Assembly: GCF_015689175.1 (NCBI RefSeq)
Contig: NZ_CP065047.1
Span: 3,968,001 to 4,032,000, forward strand
Direction: 5' to 3'
Source: Mycobacterium kubicae
GTDB lineage: Bacteria > Actinomycetota > Actinomycetes > Mycobacteriales > Mycobacteriaceae
DNA: 64,000 bases
Part shown: positions 25,636 through 35,051 of the stretch, one piece after another
How positions within the stretch are numbered: the first letter of the stretch is position 1
How the letters are laid out: each line of letters begins with the position of its first letter
Translations under genes and position numbers: made by a program
The notes under the pieces: model-generated
What the model was told of the DNA's origin: nothing
Seen by the model: the letters and a program-made list of their open reading frames with translations, nothing else
The model's database searches: none

Positions 25636-26685
25636 ATGGATGTCGTTCTGACTTCGGAGCAGCTCGCGCTGCGCGACACCGTGCGCGACATCCTGCGTGC
25701 CGAGTGTCCGCCCGATGCCGCGCGCCAGGCCATGTCCGATCCAGAGCGGTGGCGGACCCTGTGGAAGACAATCGTGGACCTCGGGTGGACGGAACTGGCG
25801 GCGCCGGACGAGGCGGGCGAGTACGGGCCGGTCGAATTGGTCATCGTGCTCGAGGAATGCGGTGCTGCCATCGCGCCGGTTCCGTTGTTGAGCAGCATCG
25901 GACTGGCCGCCGGCGTGCTGCGATATTGCGGTTCGGCCTGCCATGACGTTCTGGCGGAGATCGCCGGTGGCGCGGTGGCCACCCTGGTCGCCCATTCTCC
26001 TGGCCAGCGGCTTCCCGGGGCCCCGATGACCCTGCGCGGCGGACGCTTGAGCGGACATGCCGTCGCGGTGCCCAACGCGGGTCGTGCCGAACTTTTTGTC
26101 ACGCTGGCCACTTCACCGGACGGGTTGGTCGTCGCGGTGGCACGCGGCGGCGACGGCGTCACCGTGCGTGCCGGTGAATCTGCAGACCCGGCCCGACCGG
26201 GAGCCCCCGTCGACATGGACACCGAACCCGTCGCCAGCGCTCCCGTCGAAAGCATCGAGGCGGCGTTGACCGCACCGCTGGTGGCCGCCGCCGCCGACTT
26301 GGTCGGGGTCGCCAGCGCCGCCCTGCACCGCGCGGTCGAGCACGCGAAGACCCGCCGTCAGTTCGGCACGCCGATCGGCGCGTTTCAAGGCATCAAGCAT
26401 GCGCTGGCCGACAACTACGTCAGCGTGGAACGGGCCCGCAGCCTCACCTACGCCGCCGCGGACGCGTACGACTGGACGGCGGCCGCCCTGGCGAAGGCCG
26501 CCGCCGGCGAAGCCGCGGTGAACTGTGCACGCACGGCCGTCCAAGTGCACGGGGCGCTCGGCCAGACTTGGGAACACGACGCGCATCTCTACATGCGGCA
26601 CGCGTGGCAAGGAGCCGCCCTGCTGGGCGACAGCCGGGCGCTGTACCACGAAGTGGGCCGCCGGTTCGCTGGAGCCGCGACATGA
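25636..26685 (+). CDS. Acyl-CoA dehydrogenase, beta-like subunit (pair 1)
   Basis: 349 residues of the acyl-CoA dehydrogenase fold, with the C-terminal helical domain signature RRQFGTPIGAFQGIKHALAD and QVHGALGQTWEHDAHLYMR. The N-terminal half is Ala/Gly rich and shorter than in full enzymes. In mycobacterial steroid pathways, FadE proteins form alpha2-beta2 complexes encoded side by side. This one lacks the ERxxIA helix carrying the catalytic Glu and looks like the non-catalytic partner of the next gene. The ATG at 25636 is preferred over an upstream start that runs through the AT-rich element. It heads a five-gene operon whose genes overlap by four bases each. Confidence 0.85.
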   Translation: MDVVLTSEQLALRDTVRDILRAECPPDAARQAMSDPERWRTLWKTIVDLGWTELAAPDEAGEYGPVELVIVLEECGAAIAPVPLLSSIGLAAGVLRYCGSACHDVLAEIAGGAVATLVAHSPGQRLPGAPMTLRGGRLSGHAVAVPNAGRAELFVTLATSPDGLVVAVARGGDGVTVRAGESADPARPGAPVDMDTEPVASAPVESIEAALTAPLVAAAADLVGVASAALHRAVEHAKTRRQFGTPIGAFQGIKHALADNYVSVERARSLTYAAADAYDWTAAALAKAAAGEAAVNCARTAVQVHGALGQTWEHDAHLYMRHAWQGAALLGDSRALYHEVGRRFAGAAT

Positions 26686-27776
26686 GCGCGGTGGTCGAGG
26701 AATTCACGGCATGGCTGGCGGAGTTTCTGCCGCGCGACTACTACGCGGAGTACCGCCGCTACCGGTGGGATATCGGCCTGCGGCGCGACTATCAGCGGGC
26801 GGCCTTCGAATCGGGCTGGCTGCAACCGACGTGGTCACGCGAACACGGCGGTCGATCGCTGGGCTTGCGTGACGCAATGGAGATTCGCATCGAGGCGGCG
26901 CTGCGCTCCGCGCCCAAACTGCCGAACATCGCCGGCCCTAATGTCGCGGCGCCAGGCATCCGCCAGTTCGGCACACCCACTCAGATCGATCGCCTGCTGG
27001 TGCCGTTGTTGCGCGGCGATGAATGGTGGGCGCTGGGTATGTCCGAGCCGGAAGCGGGTTCGGACTTCGCCGGCTTGCGCACCCGCGCCGATCGCGACGG
27101 TGACGTGTTCCGCGTCAACGGGCACAAGATCTGGACCACCCAGGCTCACGAATCCCGTTGGTGCACCTTGTATGCCCGCACCGACCCCGATGCTCCGAAA
27201 CATCGCGGCATCTCCTGCCTCATCCTGGATCTGCATTCGCCGGGTGTGAAGATCGAACCCATCCGGATGGCGTCCATTTCCGACGAGACCTTCTGCGAAG
27301 TGTTTCTGGACGATGTCGAGGTGCCTGTGGAAAACCTCCTGGGGCCCTGCCACGGCGGCTGGAACGTCGCGTTGTCGTCGTTGCACCATGAGCGTCAAAT
27401 GATTTGGATCATGAACTGGGTCGAGATAAAACGCGGACTGGACTCGATCCAGGGCACGCCCGACGAAGACATCTACACCGAACTGGGTTCGCTGATCGCC
27501 GACGCCGAAGCGCTACGAGCCACCGGTTATCGCGCCTTGGGCAACGAGCTGGCCGGACGTCGCAACCCCGAGGCCGACATTCTCAAACTCCTGGGTTCGC
27601 TTACCCTGCAGCGGGTTTGGGAACTCAGCGCGGCCGCGGCGGGGCCCGCTTCCACCAGCGATCCAGACTTGCTGTTCGAACGTCAAGATGCACTGGCCGC
27701 AACGATCTACGGCGGAACGTCGGAGGTCCAGCGCAACATCATCGGCGAGCGACTGCTCGGGCTGCCGAAGGGATGA
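26682..27776 (+). CDS. Acyl-CoA dehydrogenase, catalytic alpha-like subunit (pair 1)
   Basis: 364 residues. Acyl-CoA dehydrogenase motifs: GMSEPEAGSDFAGLRTRA (FAD and substrate binding), NGHKIWTTQA, and C-terminal IYGGTSEVQRNIIGERLLG. The canonical YEGT Glu is Gly here (YGGT), as in isovaleryl- and long-chain-type enzymes, where the base sits on another helix; LHHERQMIW supplies a Glu at that place. It would introduce an alpha,beta double bond into an acyl-CoA. The start overlaps the previous stop (ATGA at 26682), which indicates coupled translation with its probable partner. Confidence 0.88.
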   Translation: MSAVVEEFTAWLAEFLPRDYYAEYRRYRWDIGLRRDYQRAAFESGWLQPTWSREHGGRSLGLRDAMEIRIEAALRSAPKLPNIAGPNVAAPGIRQFGTPTQIDRLLVPLLRGDEWWALGMSEPEAGSDFAGLRTRADRDGDVFRVNGHKIWTTQAHESRWCTLYARTDPDAPKHRGISCLILDLHSPGVKIEPIRMASISDETFCEVFLDDVEVPVENLLGPCHGGWNVALSSLHHERQMIWIMNWVEIKRGLDSIQGTPDEDIYTELGSLIADAEALRATGYRALGNELAGRRNPEADILKLLGSLTLQRVWELSAAAAGPASTSDPDLLFERQDALAATIYGGTSEVQRNIIGERLLGLPKG

Positions 27777-28927
27777 CGATGGATTACGACCTCGGCGATG
27801 ACGCCGGTGAACTGCGAACTCACTTGCGCGAATTGATATCGGCGAACATTCCCGCCGACTTCCTCGGTGCCTGCACCGACGATCCGCAAGACCTGGCCAC
27901 CACCGAATCGTTCTGCAAGCTACTGGCGAGCGAGGGCTTGCTGGCCCTGGCGTGGCCCAAAGAGCACGGCGGCGGCGGCGGTTCGGTATGGCAGCAGACC
28001 GTGCTGCGGGAAGAGATGTGGGCGCACCACGAGCCGCGTGGTCCGCAGTACATGGGCATCAACTGGGTGGGTCCGGCCTTGATGCGCTACGGAACAACCG
28101 AACAGAAGGCCAAGCACCTGTCGGCCATCGCCGCCGGTGAAGTGGTGTGGTGCCAAGGGTTCTCCGAACCGGAGGCAGGAACGGATCTGGGCTCGTTGCG
28201 CACCCGCGCTGTCCCCGACGGCGATGGTTGGCGCATCACCGGTCAGAAGGTGTGGACGTCCTACGCGCGGATGGCGTCGTGGTGTGTGCTGGCCGCGTGC
28301 ACGCACCCGGATGCGCCAAAACCGAAGCGACTCAGCCTGTTTCTGATCCCGATGGACCGTCCCGGCTTCACCGTGCGGCCCATACCTTCCATGCTCGGGC
28401 CTCATCACCTCAACGAGATGTTTCTTGATGACGTGCCGGCGTACCCGGAGGACGTCCTGGGCGAACTCGGTGACGGCTGGCGCGTGATGCGCGAGGCGTT
28501 GGCGTTCGAACGCGTCGGCATTGCCCGTTATGCCCGGTGTGAATCTTTACTGCACCGCATGCGTACCGAACTCGGTGACGACTGGGACGCGCTGCCCGAA
28601 TCGATCCGTGCCCGTTGGGTTCGGGCATTGGTCGACTTGCGGGTAGCCCGACTGATGGCTTATCGCGCCGTGTCGCTGCAGGACGACAGTTCGGCGGGTG
28701 CGGCGGCCAGTGCCGCGCGCATCGCCACGACGACCTGCGACCAGCAGGTCGCGGAGTTGCTGTTCGACGTGCTGGGCCCCCGGGCCTTGGACAGCGGCAC
28801 CTCGGCGTCGCTGCATGGCGCCATCGAAGACCATTGGCGGTACGCCCAGGCCGCGACCGTCGCCTCGGGCACCATTGAAGTGCAACGCATGTTGGTGGCA
28901 CGCGAAGTCTTGGGAGAGCACCGGTGA
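27773..28927 (+). CDS. Acyl-CoA dehydrogenase, catalytic alpha-like subunit (pair 2)
   Basis: 384 residues. Motifs: WPKEHGGGGGS, GFSEPEAGTDLGSLRTRA, GQKVWTSYARMA, and C-terminal VASGTIEVQRMLVAREVLG. The YEGT Glu position is Ser (ASGT); ALAFERVGIARY offers the alternative helix Glu. The start overlaps the preceding gene (ATGA at 27773). With the next gene it appears to form a second heteromeric dehydrogenase, so the operon could desaturate two successive intermediates. It reads like the FadE enzymes of mycobacterial sterol clusters, but no specific orthologue can be named. Confidence 0.88.
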   Translation: MTMDYDLGDDAGELRTHLRELISANIPADFLGACTDDPQDLATTESFCKLLASEGLLALAWPKEHGGGGGSVWQQTVLREEMWAHHEPRGPQYMGINWVGPALMRYGTTEQKAKHLSAIAAGEVVWCQGFSEPEAGTDLGSLRTRAVPDGDGWRITGQKVWTSYARMASWCVLAACTHPDAPKPKRLSLFLIPMDRPGFTVRPIPSMLGPHHLNEMFLDDVPAYPEDVLGELGDGWRVMREALAFERVGIARYARCESLLHRMRTELGDDWDALPESIRARWVRALVDLRVARLMAYRAVSLQDDSSAGAAASAARIATTTCDQQVAELLFDVLGPRALDSGTSASLHGAIEDHWRYAQAATVASGTIEVQRMLVAREVLGEHR

Positions 28928-29859
28928 ATACCGAACTACCGCAAGACATCATCGACTTCGCCGCCGTCGCCGCCAAGCGGCTGCAGCGGCTGGGCGGACC
29001 GGCCGCGGCGCTGCGCGCGGAGACCGACGACGGCGTGCGGCAGGCAGCCAATGATGCCCTGCGTGACCTCGGCGCCCTCGAGCTCGACGTCCGCGAGGAG
29101 CCCGACGACCTGCTCGCTGCGGCGGTGCTGTGTCGAGCAGCCGGCGCCGCGGCGCTTCCCTATCCCCTGGTCGAGGAATTGCTGGCCGTCGACGGTGCGC
29201 GGCTGGCTCTGGTGGATCCGCAGGCACCGCGAATCGACCACGGCGACCTGCCCGGTCGTTGGCTCGCCGCCGATCTCGACGGCAACCGCTACGACGCCCA
29301 ACCGGCGGCGCGGACCGCCGCGAAATTGGGACCGTTTCTGGTTCCGGCCACGTTGAGCGGGCCGCACGGCGCGGTCGCGGCCGCCGACGTTAGTCTTCAT
29401 CTCGTGCTGGGATCATGGCGGATTCTGGGGGCAGTGCGGCAGTCACTGCACATCGTGACCGAGCACGTGCTCGCCCGGATACAGTTCGGCAAGCCGCTGG
29501 CGGACTTCCAGGCCGTCCGGTTCGCCGTCGCCGATGCGTCCGTCGCGGTACGGGGTTTAGAGGAACTCGCGAAGTTCACCCTGTCGCGCACCAACGTCGT
29601 TCCCAAATCTGCCTATTCAGCAGATGCGCTGGTATTGCGACTCAAAGCCGCCGACACCGCGCGGCAGGTGCTGCGCACCGCACATCAGCTGCTCGGCGCG
29701 TTGGGTTTCTGTGACGAATCCGATGTGAGCGTCCTGGACCGGCACACCCAACCGCTCATCAGATTGCCGCTGAGCGCCGAGGCGCTGAGCCTGCGCTTGA
29801 TCAGCGATGTGCGCGACGGCCAGCTCGAGACGCTGTTCAATGGACCCATACCGGCATGA
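28924..29859 (+). CDS. Acyl-CoA dehydrogenase, beta-like subunit (pair 2)
   Basis: 311 residues, short for the family. The N-terminal half is degenerate and Ala/Asp rich; the C-terminal half keeps VRQSLHIVTEHVLARIQFGKPLADFQAVRFAVAD, the dehydrogenase helical bundle. No catalytic Glu in either usual position and a poor FAD-binding segment suggest a structural partner for the preceding gene. It starts with GTG at 28924 within the preceding stop (GTGA) and ends inside the start of the synthetase gene (ATGA). Confidence 0.83.
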   Translation: MNTELPQDIIDFAAVAAKRLQRLGGPAAALRAETDDGVRQAANDALRDLGALELDVREEPDDLLAAAVLCRAAGAAALPYPLVEELLAVDGARLALVDPQAPRIDHGDLPGRWLAADLDGNRYDAQPAARTAAKLGPFLVPATLSGPHGAVAAADVSLHLVLGSWRILGAVRQSLHIVTEHVLARIQFGKPLADFQAVRFAVADASVAVRGLEELAKFTLSRTNVVPKSAYSADALVLRLKAADTARQVLRTAHQLLGALGFCDESDVSVLDRHTQPLIRLPLSAEALSLRLISDVRDGQLETLFNGPIPA

Positions 29860-31349
29860 CCACCAATCCCGTCGCGACCGGGGTAGCGGCCAATCCGCTC
29901 GACGAGGGGATTCCGTTTGGTCTCAAGCTCCAAGAGCTCGCCGAGCAACGAAGCGACCAGCCGGGATTGACCACGGTCGCCCTCGACGGCACCGACCACA
30001 CTCTGACCTTCGGTGAACTCGACGCGCGCGCCAATCAATGGGGCAGGGCGCTAGCTGCCAACGGCGCCGAGACCGGATCGCTGGTCGCCATCGCGATTCC
30101 GAACTCGGAGCACCTGGTGCTGACGGCGTTGGGCTGCTGGAAGATTGGCGCGATTCCGGTCCCAATGCACTGGGATCTACCGGAATGGGAACGCGACCGG
30201 GTGCGTGCGGTGATCAACCCCGTGGTGGTCGTCGACGAGGAGCGTCGGTGGGAGCTGGATGCACGTGCGCGCGGCGAGTCCGAAAGTCCGCTTCCCCCAG
30301 CGGTATCCCCGATGGCCAACGGGATCTGCAGCAGCGGATCGACCGGTGTGCCCAAGGTGATCCTCAACCTGGCGCCGTCGCTGTGGACGCCTCAGCACGG
30401 CGAGCCCTTCTTGGCCAACTGGACGCCGGTGCCCCAGCCGCAGACCATTCTGGTGCCCGCGCCGATGTACCACACCAACGGATTTGCCACCCTGCCCTTC
30501 ATGCTGGGCGGTGACCACCTCGTGGTGCTCGAGAAGTTCGATGCGGCTCTGGTGGTCGACACCATTGAGCGGTATCGGATCACCAATTTCACGGCTACAC
30601 CCACAATGCTCAAGCGCATCGCCGCCCTACCTGACATCCGCCAGCGCGACCTGTCCAGCATCGTGTTCATCCTGCAGGGCGCCGCGGTCATGCCGCCGAC
30701 GCTGCTGCAGACCTGGTTCGAACTGCTCAGCCCGCAACAGATCGTGACGGCCTACGGCATGACGGAAAACCTCGGCCTGACCGCCCTGCGCGGGGATGAA
30801 TGGTTGACCCATCCCGGCAGCGTGGGCCGGGGCTTCCGAGACACCGAAATCCGCATCCTGGGCGCCGACAAACGTCCGCTGGGCCCCGGCGAGGAGGGCG
30901 ACGTCTACTTGCGCGCGCCGATGAGCGCCGGTTACCGCTATCTGGGCGGCGCCCCACCGCTACCGGAAACCGAAGACGGCTTCCGCTCCGCCGGTGACAT
31001 CGGCCACCTAGACGCCGACGGCTACCTCTACATCACCGACCGCCGCGCGGACATGATCGTCTCCGGCGGTGCGAATGTCTTTCCCGCAGAAGTCGAATCA
31101 GCGCTGGCCGGTCATCCTGACATCGCCGACGTGGTGGTCATCGGATTGTCGGATCCGCATTGGGGCCGGCGCGTGCACGCAGTGGTGCAAGCTTGCGCGC
31201 CGCTGACCGAGCAACAGGTGATCGAGTACGCCAAGGGTCGCTTGGCGCCGTACAAGGTGCCCAAGACAGTGGAATTCGTCGATCAGATTCCACGCACCGC
31301 GGCCACCAAGGTCAATCGCTCGGCCATGATCGCCGCCCGCGGCGGGTGA
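29856..31349 (+). CDS. Acyl-CoA synthetase / AMP-dependent ligase
   Basis: 497 residues; last gene of the dehydrogenase operon. ANL-superfamily motifs: P-loop SSGSTGVPKVI, TAYGMTENLGL, FRSAGDIGHLD (Arg-Asp pair modified to SAGD but with the Asp kept) and IPRTAATKVNRSAM with the C-terminal catalytic Lys. It activates a carboxylic acid to the CoA ester. It differs clearly from the synthetase at 17.5 kb, so the pathway may have two acid-activation points, for instance after side-chain release and after ring opening. The start overlaps the previous gene by four bases. A weak hairpin at 31359-31377 follows the stop. Confidence 0.9.
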   Translation: MTTNPVATGVAANPLDEGIPFGLKLQELAEQRSDQPGLTTVALDGTDHTLTFGELDARANQWGRALAANGAETGSLVAIAIPNSEHLVLTALGCWKIGAIPVPMHWDLPEWERDRVRAVINPVVVVDEERRWELDARARGESESPLPPAVSPMANGICSSGSTGVPKVILNLAPSLWTPQHGEPFLANWTPVPQPQTILVPAPMYHTNGFATLPFMLGGDHLVVLEKFDAALVVDTIERYRITNFTATPTMLKRIAALPDIRQRDLSSIVFILQGAAVMPPTLLQTWFELLSPQQIVTAYGMTENLGLTALRGDEWLTHPGSVGRGFRDTEIRILGADKRPLGPGEEGDVYLRAPMSAGYRYLGGAPPLPETEDGFRSAGDIGHLDADGYLYITDRRADMIVSGGANVFPAEVESALAGHPDIADVVVIGLSDPHWGRRVHAVVQACAPLTEQQVIEYAKGRLAPYKVPKTVEFVDQIPRTAATKVNRSAMIAARGG

Positions 31350-31480
31350 AGTGGTAGTGGTGTCCCGAGTGGGCACCGAGGGTTCCGACCGAGCGGTCAG
31401 GGCGAGATTTCGGCGATGACGCCGCCGCGGCGGCACACTGGAAGCCGCCGATGCACAACCGGTACCGCGCCGGAGGCGTC

Positions 31481-32977
31481 CTAGCCGCGGGGTGCCCGGT
31501 CGCCTCGTTTGGTGTGCGCGAATCCGTCGGCGATCGAGGCGGCCAGCTCGAGGAACGCTTGGCGAGTTCGGCTGGCCATCAAGTCCATGACGATCTCCGA
31601 CCCCTGAGCCAGGTGATCGTCGAAGGGGATGACGTGCACGGCGCGGATGCGGGTGAGGAACTGCGCGGCCAACTTGTCCATATCCACCGACGCCTTACCC
31701 GGCCGGGCGGCGCTGATGACCACCGTCGCGTTGGGCACCAGATGCGCGCGGCCATGGTGCTCGAGCCAGTCCAGCGTTGCGAATGCGCTGCGGGCGGCGT
31801 CGATGGCCGGTGATGCGACCAGCACAATGGCATCCGCCTCGTCCAGCACACTTTCCATGGCCGAGTGCACCAGTCCGGTCCCGCAGTCGGTGAGGATGAG
31901 GTTGTAGAACCGCTGCAGCAGCCGGATCACGACGCGGTAGTCGGCGTCGGAGAAAGCCTCCGAGGTGGCCGGATCACGTTCCGACGCCAGGATTTCCAGG
32001 CGACTCGTGCTCTGCGAAGTGTGCCGGCGGATATCGGAGTAGCGAAAGATGTTGTCGTCCAACAACAAATCGCGCACCGTGGAGCGGCTCTGGTCGGGCC
32101 CGCGTTGCGCCAGCGTGCCGAAGTCGGGGTTGGCGTCAACGGCGATCACACGGTCACCGCGGATGGCCGCGAACGTGGAGCCCAGTCCCACGGTCGTCGT
32201 GGTCTTGCCGACTCCACCTTTCATCGACAACACGGCGATGCTGTAGTCACCGCGGACCGGTTGGCTTACCCGGGCCACCAGCCTTTGCCGGGTGTTCTCC
32301 TGTTCGGATTCCTTGGGAGTCAACCCGGTGACACGGTGTACGACCTTGCGCCATCCGCTTTGCGGCAGGGGCCTGGCGCGGCGCACCAACCCCAGGTCGG
32401 TATGCGACGGCATCCGGGGCTCGTGGACACCCGGATACGGAGGTGGGGCACTCGGGGCCGCGTTGGTGAATGGAGTTGCCACGGGCGCAGATATTGGCCC
32501 CGGCGGCAGCAGCCGGGGGTCCGGTCGGGTGGGTGGCGCCGGCGGTGGTTGCCAATGGGCGGCCGGCGGTGCAGGCGTGGGAGGCGGCGGGGCCGCCGGA
32601 CGCTCGGGCACAGGCGGGATCGGCACCACGGCGGTGCCTTCGGTCATGGGGCCCGGACGCACCGGCTGAGGCTGGGGTTGAGGCGGGGCCGCCTGGGAGG
32701 CGGGGATTTGAGCTGTCGCAATGGGATTCGCGGTAGGCACAGGCGGCAGGTCCATGACTCGAGTACCGGCTGCCATCGGACCCGGATGCGCCGGCTGAGC
32801 CGGCGGCTGATCGGCACCAGGCGCGGCCGGGGGTTCCTGCGCTGCCTCGGGCTCCTGAGCCTGCTTTTCCTCCTGCGCCAGCTTGGCCTGAATCTGCGCC
32901 ACCGGAATCGGATTCGTGTCCGCATCGCTGCTGCGTTTGAAGCCCGAAGCAGGCTTGGGCGCGTCGGCGTCGCTCAC
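31481..32977 (-). CDS. EspI-like MinD/ParA-family ATPase, first copy
   Basis: 498 residues. The first 250 or so are Pro/Ala-rich and disordered, with repeated GPM...GT and PP runs. The rest is a MinD-like ATPase with the deviant Walker A VLSMKGGVGKTTTT (Lys pair near 257-262), VIAVDANPDFGTLAQR and LILTDCGTG. ESX-1 (EspI) and ESX-2 loci carry such proteins; EspI has been linked to down-regulation of ESX-1 secretion at low ATP. The start is GTG at 32977, sharing one base with the eccA stop (TAGTG), so it is the second gene of an eccA-espI operon. A second, longer paralogue is encoded at 40.6 kb. Confidence 0.86.
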   Translation of the reverse strand: MSDADAPKPASGFKRSSDADTNPIPVAQIQAKLAQEEKQAQEPEAAQEPPAAPGADQPPAQPAHPGPMAAGTRVMDLPPVPTANPIATAQIPASQAAPPQPQPQPVRPGPMTEGTAVVPIPPVPERPAAPPPPTPAPPAAHWQPPPAPPTRPDPRLLPPGPISAPVATPFTNAAPSAPPPYPGVHEPRMPSHTDLGLVRRARPLPQSGWRKVVHRVTGLTPKESEQENTRQRLVARVSQPVRGDYSIAVLSMKGGVGKTTTTVGLGSTFAAIRGDRVIAVDANPDFGTLAQRGPDQSRSTVRDLLLDDNIFRYSDIRRHTSQSTSRLEILASERDPATSEAFSDADYRVVIRLLQRFYNLILTDCGTGLVHSAMESVLDEADAIVLVASPAIDAARSAFATLDWLEHHGRAHLVPNATVVISAARPGKASVDMDKLAAQFLTRIRAVHVIPFDDHLAQGSEIVMDLMASRTRQAFLELAASIADGFAHTKRGDRAPRG

Positions 32978-34812
32978 TATCGCGTTCTCGAAGTCAGCTG
33001 GCGGGTGGACATCCCCAGCACGCTTTCCAGGGCGGCGCGCATGTCGCTGGCCTCGATACGCATCAACTCTGTTTCGTCGAGGTCTTCGACGCTCACGTCC
33101 AGGCGCTCGCTTAGCCGATACTCGCGTTCTTCCTCGGCAGCTTCGATGACGTTCCGCACGAACCGTCCGTTGCCCACCAGGTCGATGTCGCGGCGCAGGG
33201 TGCCCGATTCGTCGACCGACTGCCCCTCGTACAGGGTGGTGCACGCCGAGATGAGTTCGTCACAGGCCTCGTCGGACAGCTCGGAGTCCCGCATCTTGGC
33301 GATCAACCGACCGATATCCCCCAGTTCGGCCGGGTTATAGGACCCGAACCGAATCCGCTTGGTGAAGCGGGAGGCGATTCCTTCGTTGGCGGCCAAGAAG
33401 CGGTCGATCTCCGCGTCATATCCGGCGATGATCACCACCAGCCGGTCGCGGTCGTTCTCCATCCGGGCCAGTAGGGTGTCGACGGCCTCGCGGCCGAACG
33501 CATCTCCACCGGACAATCCGCTTTGAATCAGCGTGTAGGCCTCGTCGATGAACAACACCCCGTCCATCGCCGAATCGATGAGAGCCGACGTCTTGATCGC
33601 GGTGCTGCCGAGATGTTCGCCGACGAAGTCGCTTCGCTTGGCCTCGATGACCGCAGGCGTTTTCAGAAGCCCCAGCCCGCAGTAGACCTGCGCAACGACG
33701 CGGGCGATGGTGGTCTTACCCGTTCCGGGCGGGCCGGTGAACGCCAAGTGCAGGCTGCGTGATGCGGTGTTGAGGCCCTTGCCTTCTCGAACTTTGGCCA
33801 GCATCGCCGCCGACCTGAGCTTGGCCACCTGAAGCTTGACGTCGGACAGACCGATCTGGCGGTCCAGTTCCACCTGCGCGGCGCGCAGATACTCGTTGCC
33901 CCGCTCGGTCAGGCTCTCGGCGTCCATGTCCTGGGCATTGCGGGCCGTGCTGGGATCCCACTTGTTGGTGCGGGATTCGATGACTTCCTTGCTGCTGATG
34001 ATGAGCCGGTATTTGGGGTCGTGCAGCGCTGCGGCATTCGCTTCGAAGCCAGGCTCTTCGCTGTAGATCCGCTCGAAGATGATTCGCGCCTCGGGTTCTT
34101 TGCCCATCTCCCGCAGCGTCAGGCCCTTGCAGAATTCCGCTGCCCGGCGTGCCGCTGGAATCGGTCCCTCGATCGCTTGATCGAGCCGGCGAATGCCTTC
34201 ACCGAACAACCCCATCTGCGCGCACGCCGAACCCACCATGAGATGGGCCCCGGCAGCGATGTATTCGTCGGTGAAGGACGCCGAATCGGCCAGCGCGGTC
34301 AGCACATCGGGCCAGCGCTGGGTGGTGAAGTGCAGCACCGCCCGGACGTACGCGCAGATCTCGTTTGCACCCGAATCGCCATCGGGCATGGACCGTCGCA
34401 TGATGTCGAGTTCGTCGAGGACCCGCTCGGCCTCGTCGTAGTCCTTGCCCTCGATCAAGCTGGCCGCGTACGCCAGCCATACCTCGGTAAGGGTGCTCAA
34501 TGTGTAGTCGAGGTACAAGCCGGTCTGGAACCGGCCGCTCAGGGCGTGCCGGGGCAGTCCCAGCCGGCGCTGTTCGCGGTTCAGGTTCTCCTTGCTGGTA
34601 CGCCACAGGTGGTAGATCACCTCGCTGCTGGTGTCACCGGCCGCCGCGCGTCCCAGCCACGCGTCACTCATCTGGGGGTCGTGCTCAGTCGCGCGTTTGA
34701 AGGCCAGCGCCGCGTATTGCACGTCGCGATCGGTTTCCAGCCCGTCGATGGGGATCCCCAGTGACAACACGCCGGCGTCGAACACCCGCTGCGCATCCCT
34801 GGTGCCGCTCAT
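32977..34812 (-). CDS. eccA: ESX AAA+ ATPase EccA
   Basis: 611 residues; cytosolic CbxX/CfxQ-type AAA+ ATPase of type VII secretion, thought to act on substrate-chaperone complexes such as EspG-PPE. The N-terminal 270 residues form the TPR-like EccA domain (DPQMSDAWLGRAAAGD, AGAHLMVGSACAQMGLFGEGIRRLD). The AAA+ domain has Walker A GPPGTGKTTIARV near 364, Walker B GVLFIDEAYTLI, sensor ARMENDRDRLVVIIAGY and Arg-finger region GIASRFTKRI. C-terminal NGRFVRNVIEAAEEERE is typical. By eye it is nearer EccA3/EccA5-type proteins than EccA2. The ATG is at 34812. It is divergent from the substrate operon across 239 bp. Confidence 0.95.
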   Translation of the reverse strand: MSGTRDAQRVFDAGVLSLGIPIDGLETDRDVQYAALAFKRATEHDPQMSDAWLGRAAAGDTSSEVIYHLWRTSKENLNREQRRLGLPRHALSGRFQTGLYLDYTLSTLTEVWLAYAASLIEGKDYDEAERVLDELDIMRRSMPDGDSGANEICAYVRAVLHFTTQRWPDVLTALADSASFTDEYIAAGAHLMVGSACAQMGLFGEGIRRLDQAIEGPIPAARRAAEFCKGLTLREMGKEPEARIIFERIYSEEPGFEANAAALHDPKYRLIISSKEVIESRTNKWDPSTARNAQDMDAESLTERGNEYLRAAQVELDRQIGLSDVKLQVAKLRSAAMLAKVREGKGLNTASRSLHLAFTGPPGTGKTTIARVVAQVYCGLGLLKTPAVIEAKRSDFVGEHLGSTAIKTSALIDSAMDGVLFIDEAYTLIQSGLSGGDAFGREAVDTLLARMENDRDRLVVIIAGYDAEIDRFLAANEGIASRFTKRIRFGSYNPAELGDIGRLIAKMRDSELSDEACDELISACTTLYEGQSVDESGTLRRDIDLVGNGRFVRNVIEAAEEEREYRLSERLDVSVEDLDETELMRIEASDMRAALESVLGMSTRQLTSRTR

Positions 34813-35051
34813 CGAATCGGTGTCCTTACTTTCGTGCCCACTTCACGTGCGTCGGCGACGCTCGTGCCACGATGAATCCGCACCCGAGTCCCGCGAAGCG
34901 AGCACGTAGCGTCCTTCCCCCACGTCCTGGCGGTAGAACGTATTGTACCGATCTGCCGAGTCGCATTTCCTCGCCGAATTTCCCCGCGGCTTGGCACTAA
35001 TGTCTAAGCAGTCGTCTACGCAGTGGGTCGAAGCCGGGGAGGTGAGGCCGG
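34813..35051. promoter_or_regulatory. Divergent intergenic region between eccA and the ESX substrate operon
   Basis: 239 bp with no gene. It must hold start sites for the leftward eccA-espI operon and the rightward substrate operon. I see a strong ribosome site GGGGAGGTGAGG at its right end for the 35052 gene, but no unambiguous promoter boxes or large inverted repeats. Confidence 0.45.

Noticed and set aside
11249..31480. Mobile-element boundaries of the catabolic island
   Set aside because: No transposase, integrase, tRNA or flanking direct repeat could be found by reading, so no mobile element is annotated.
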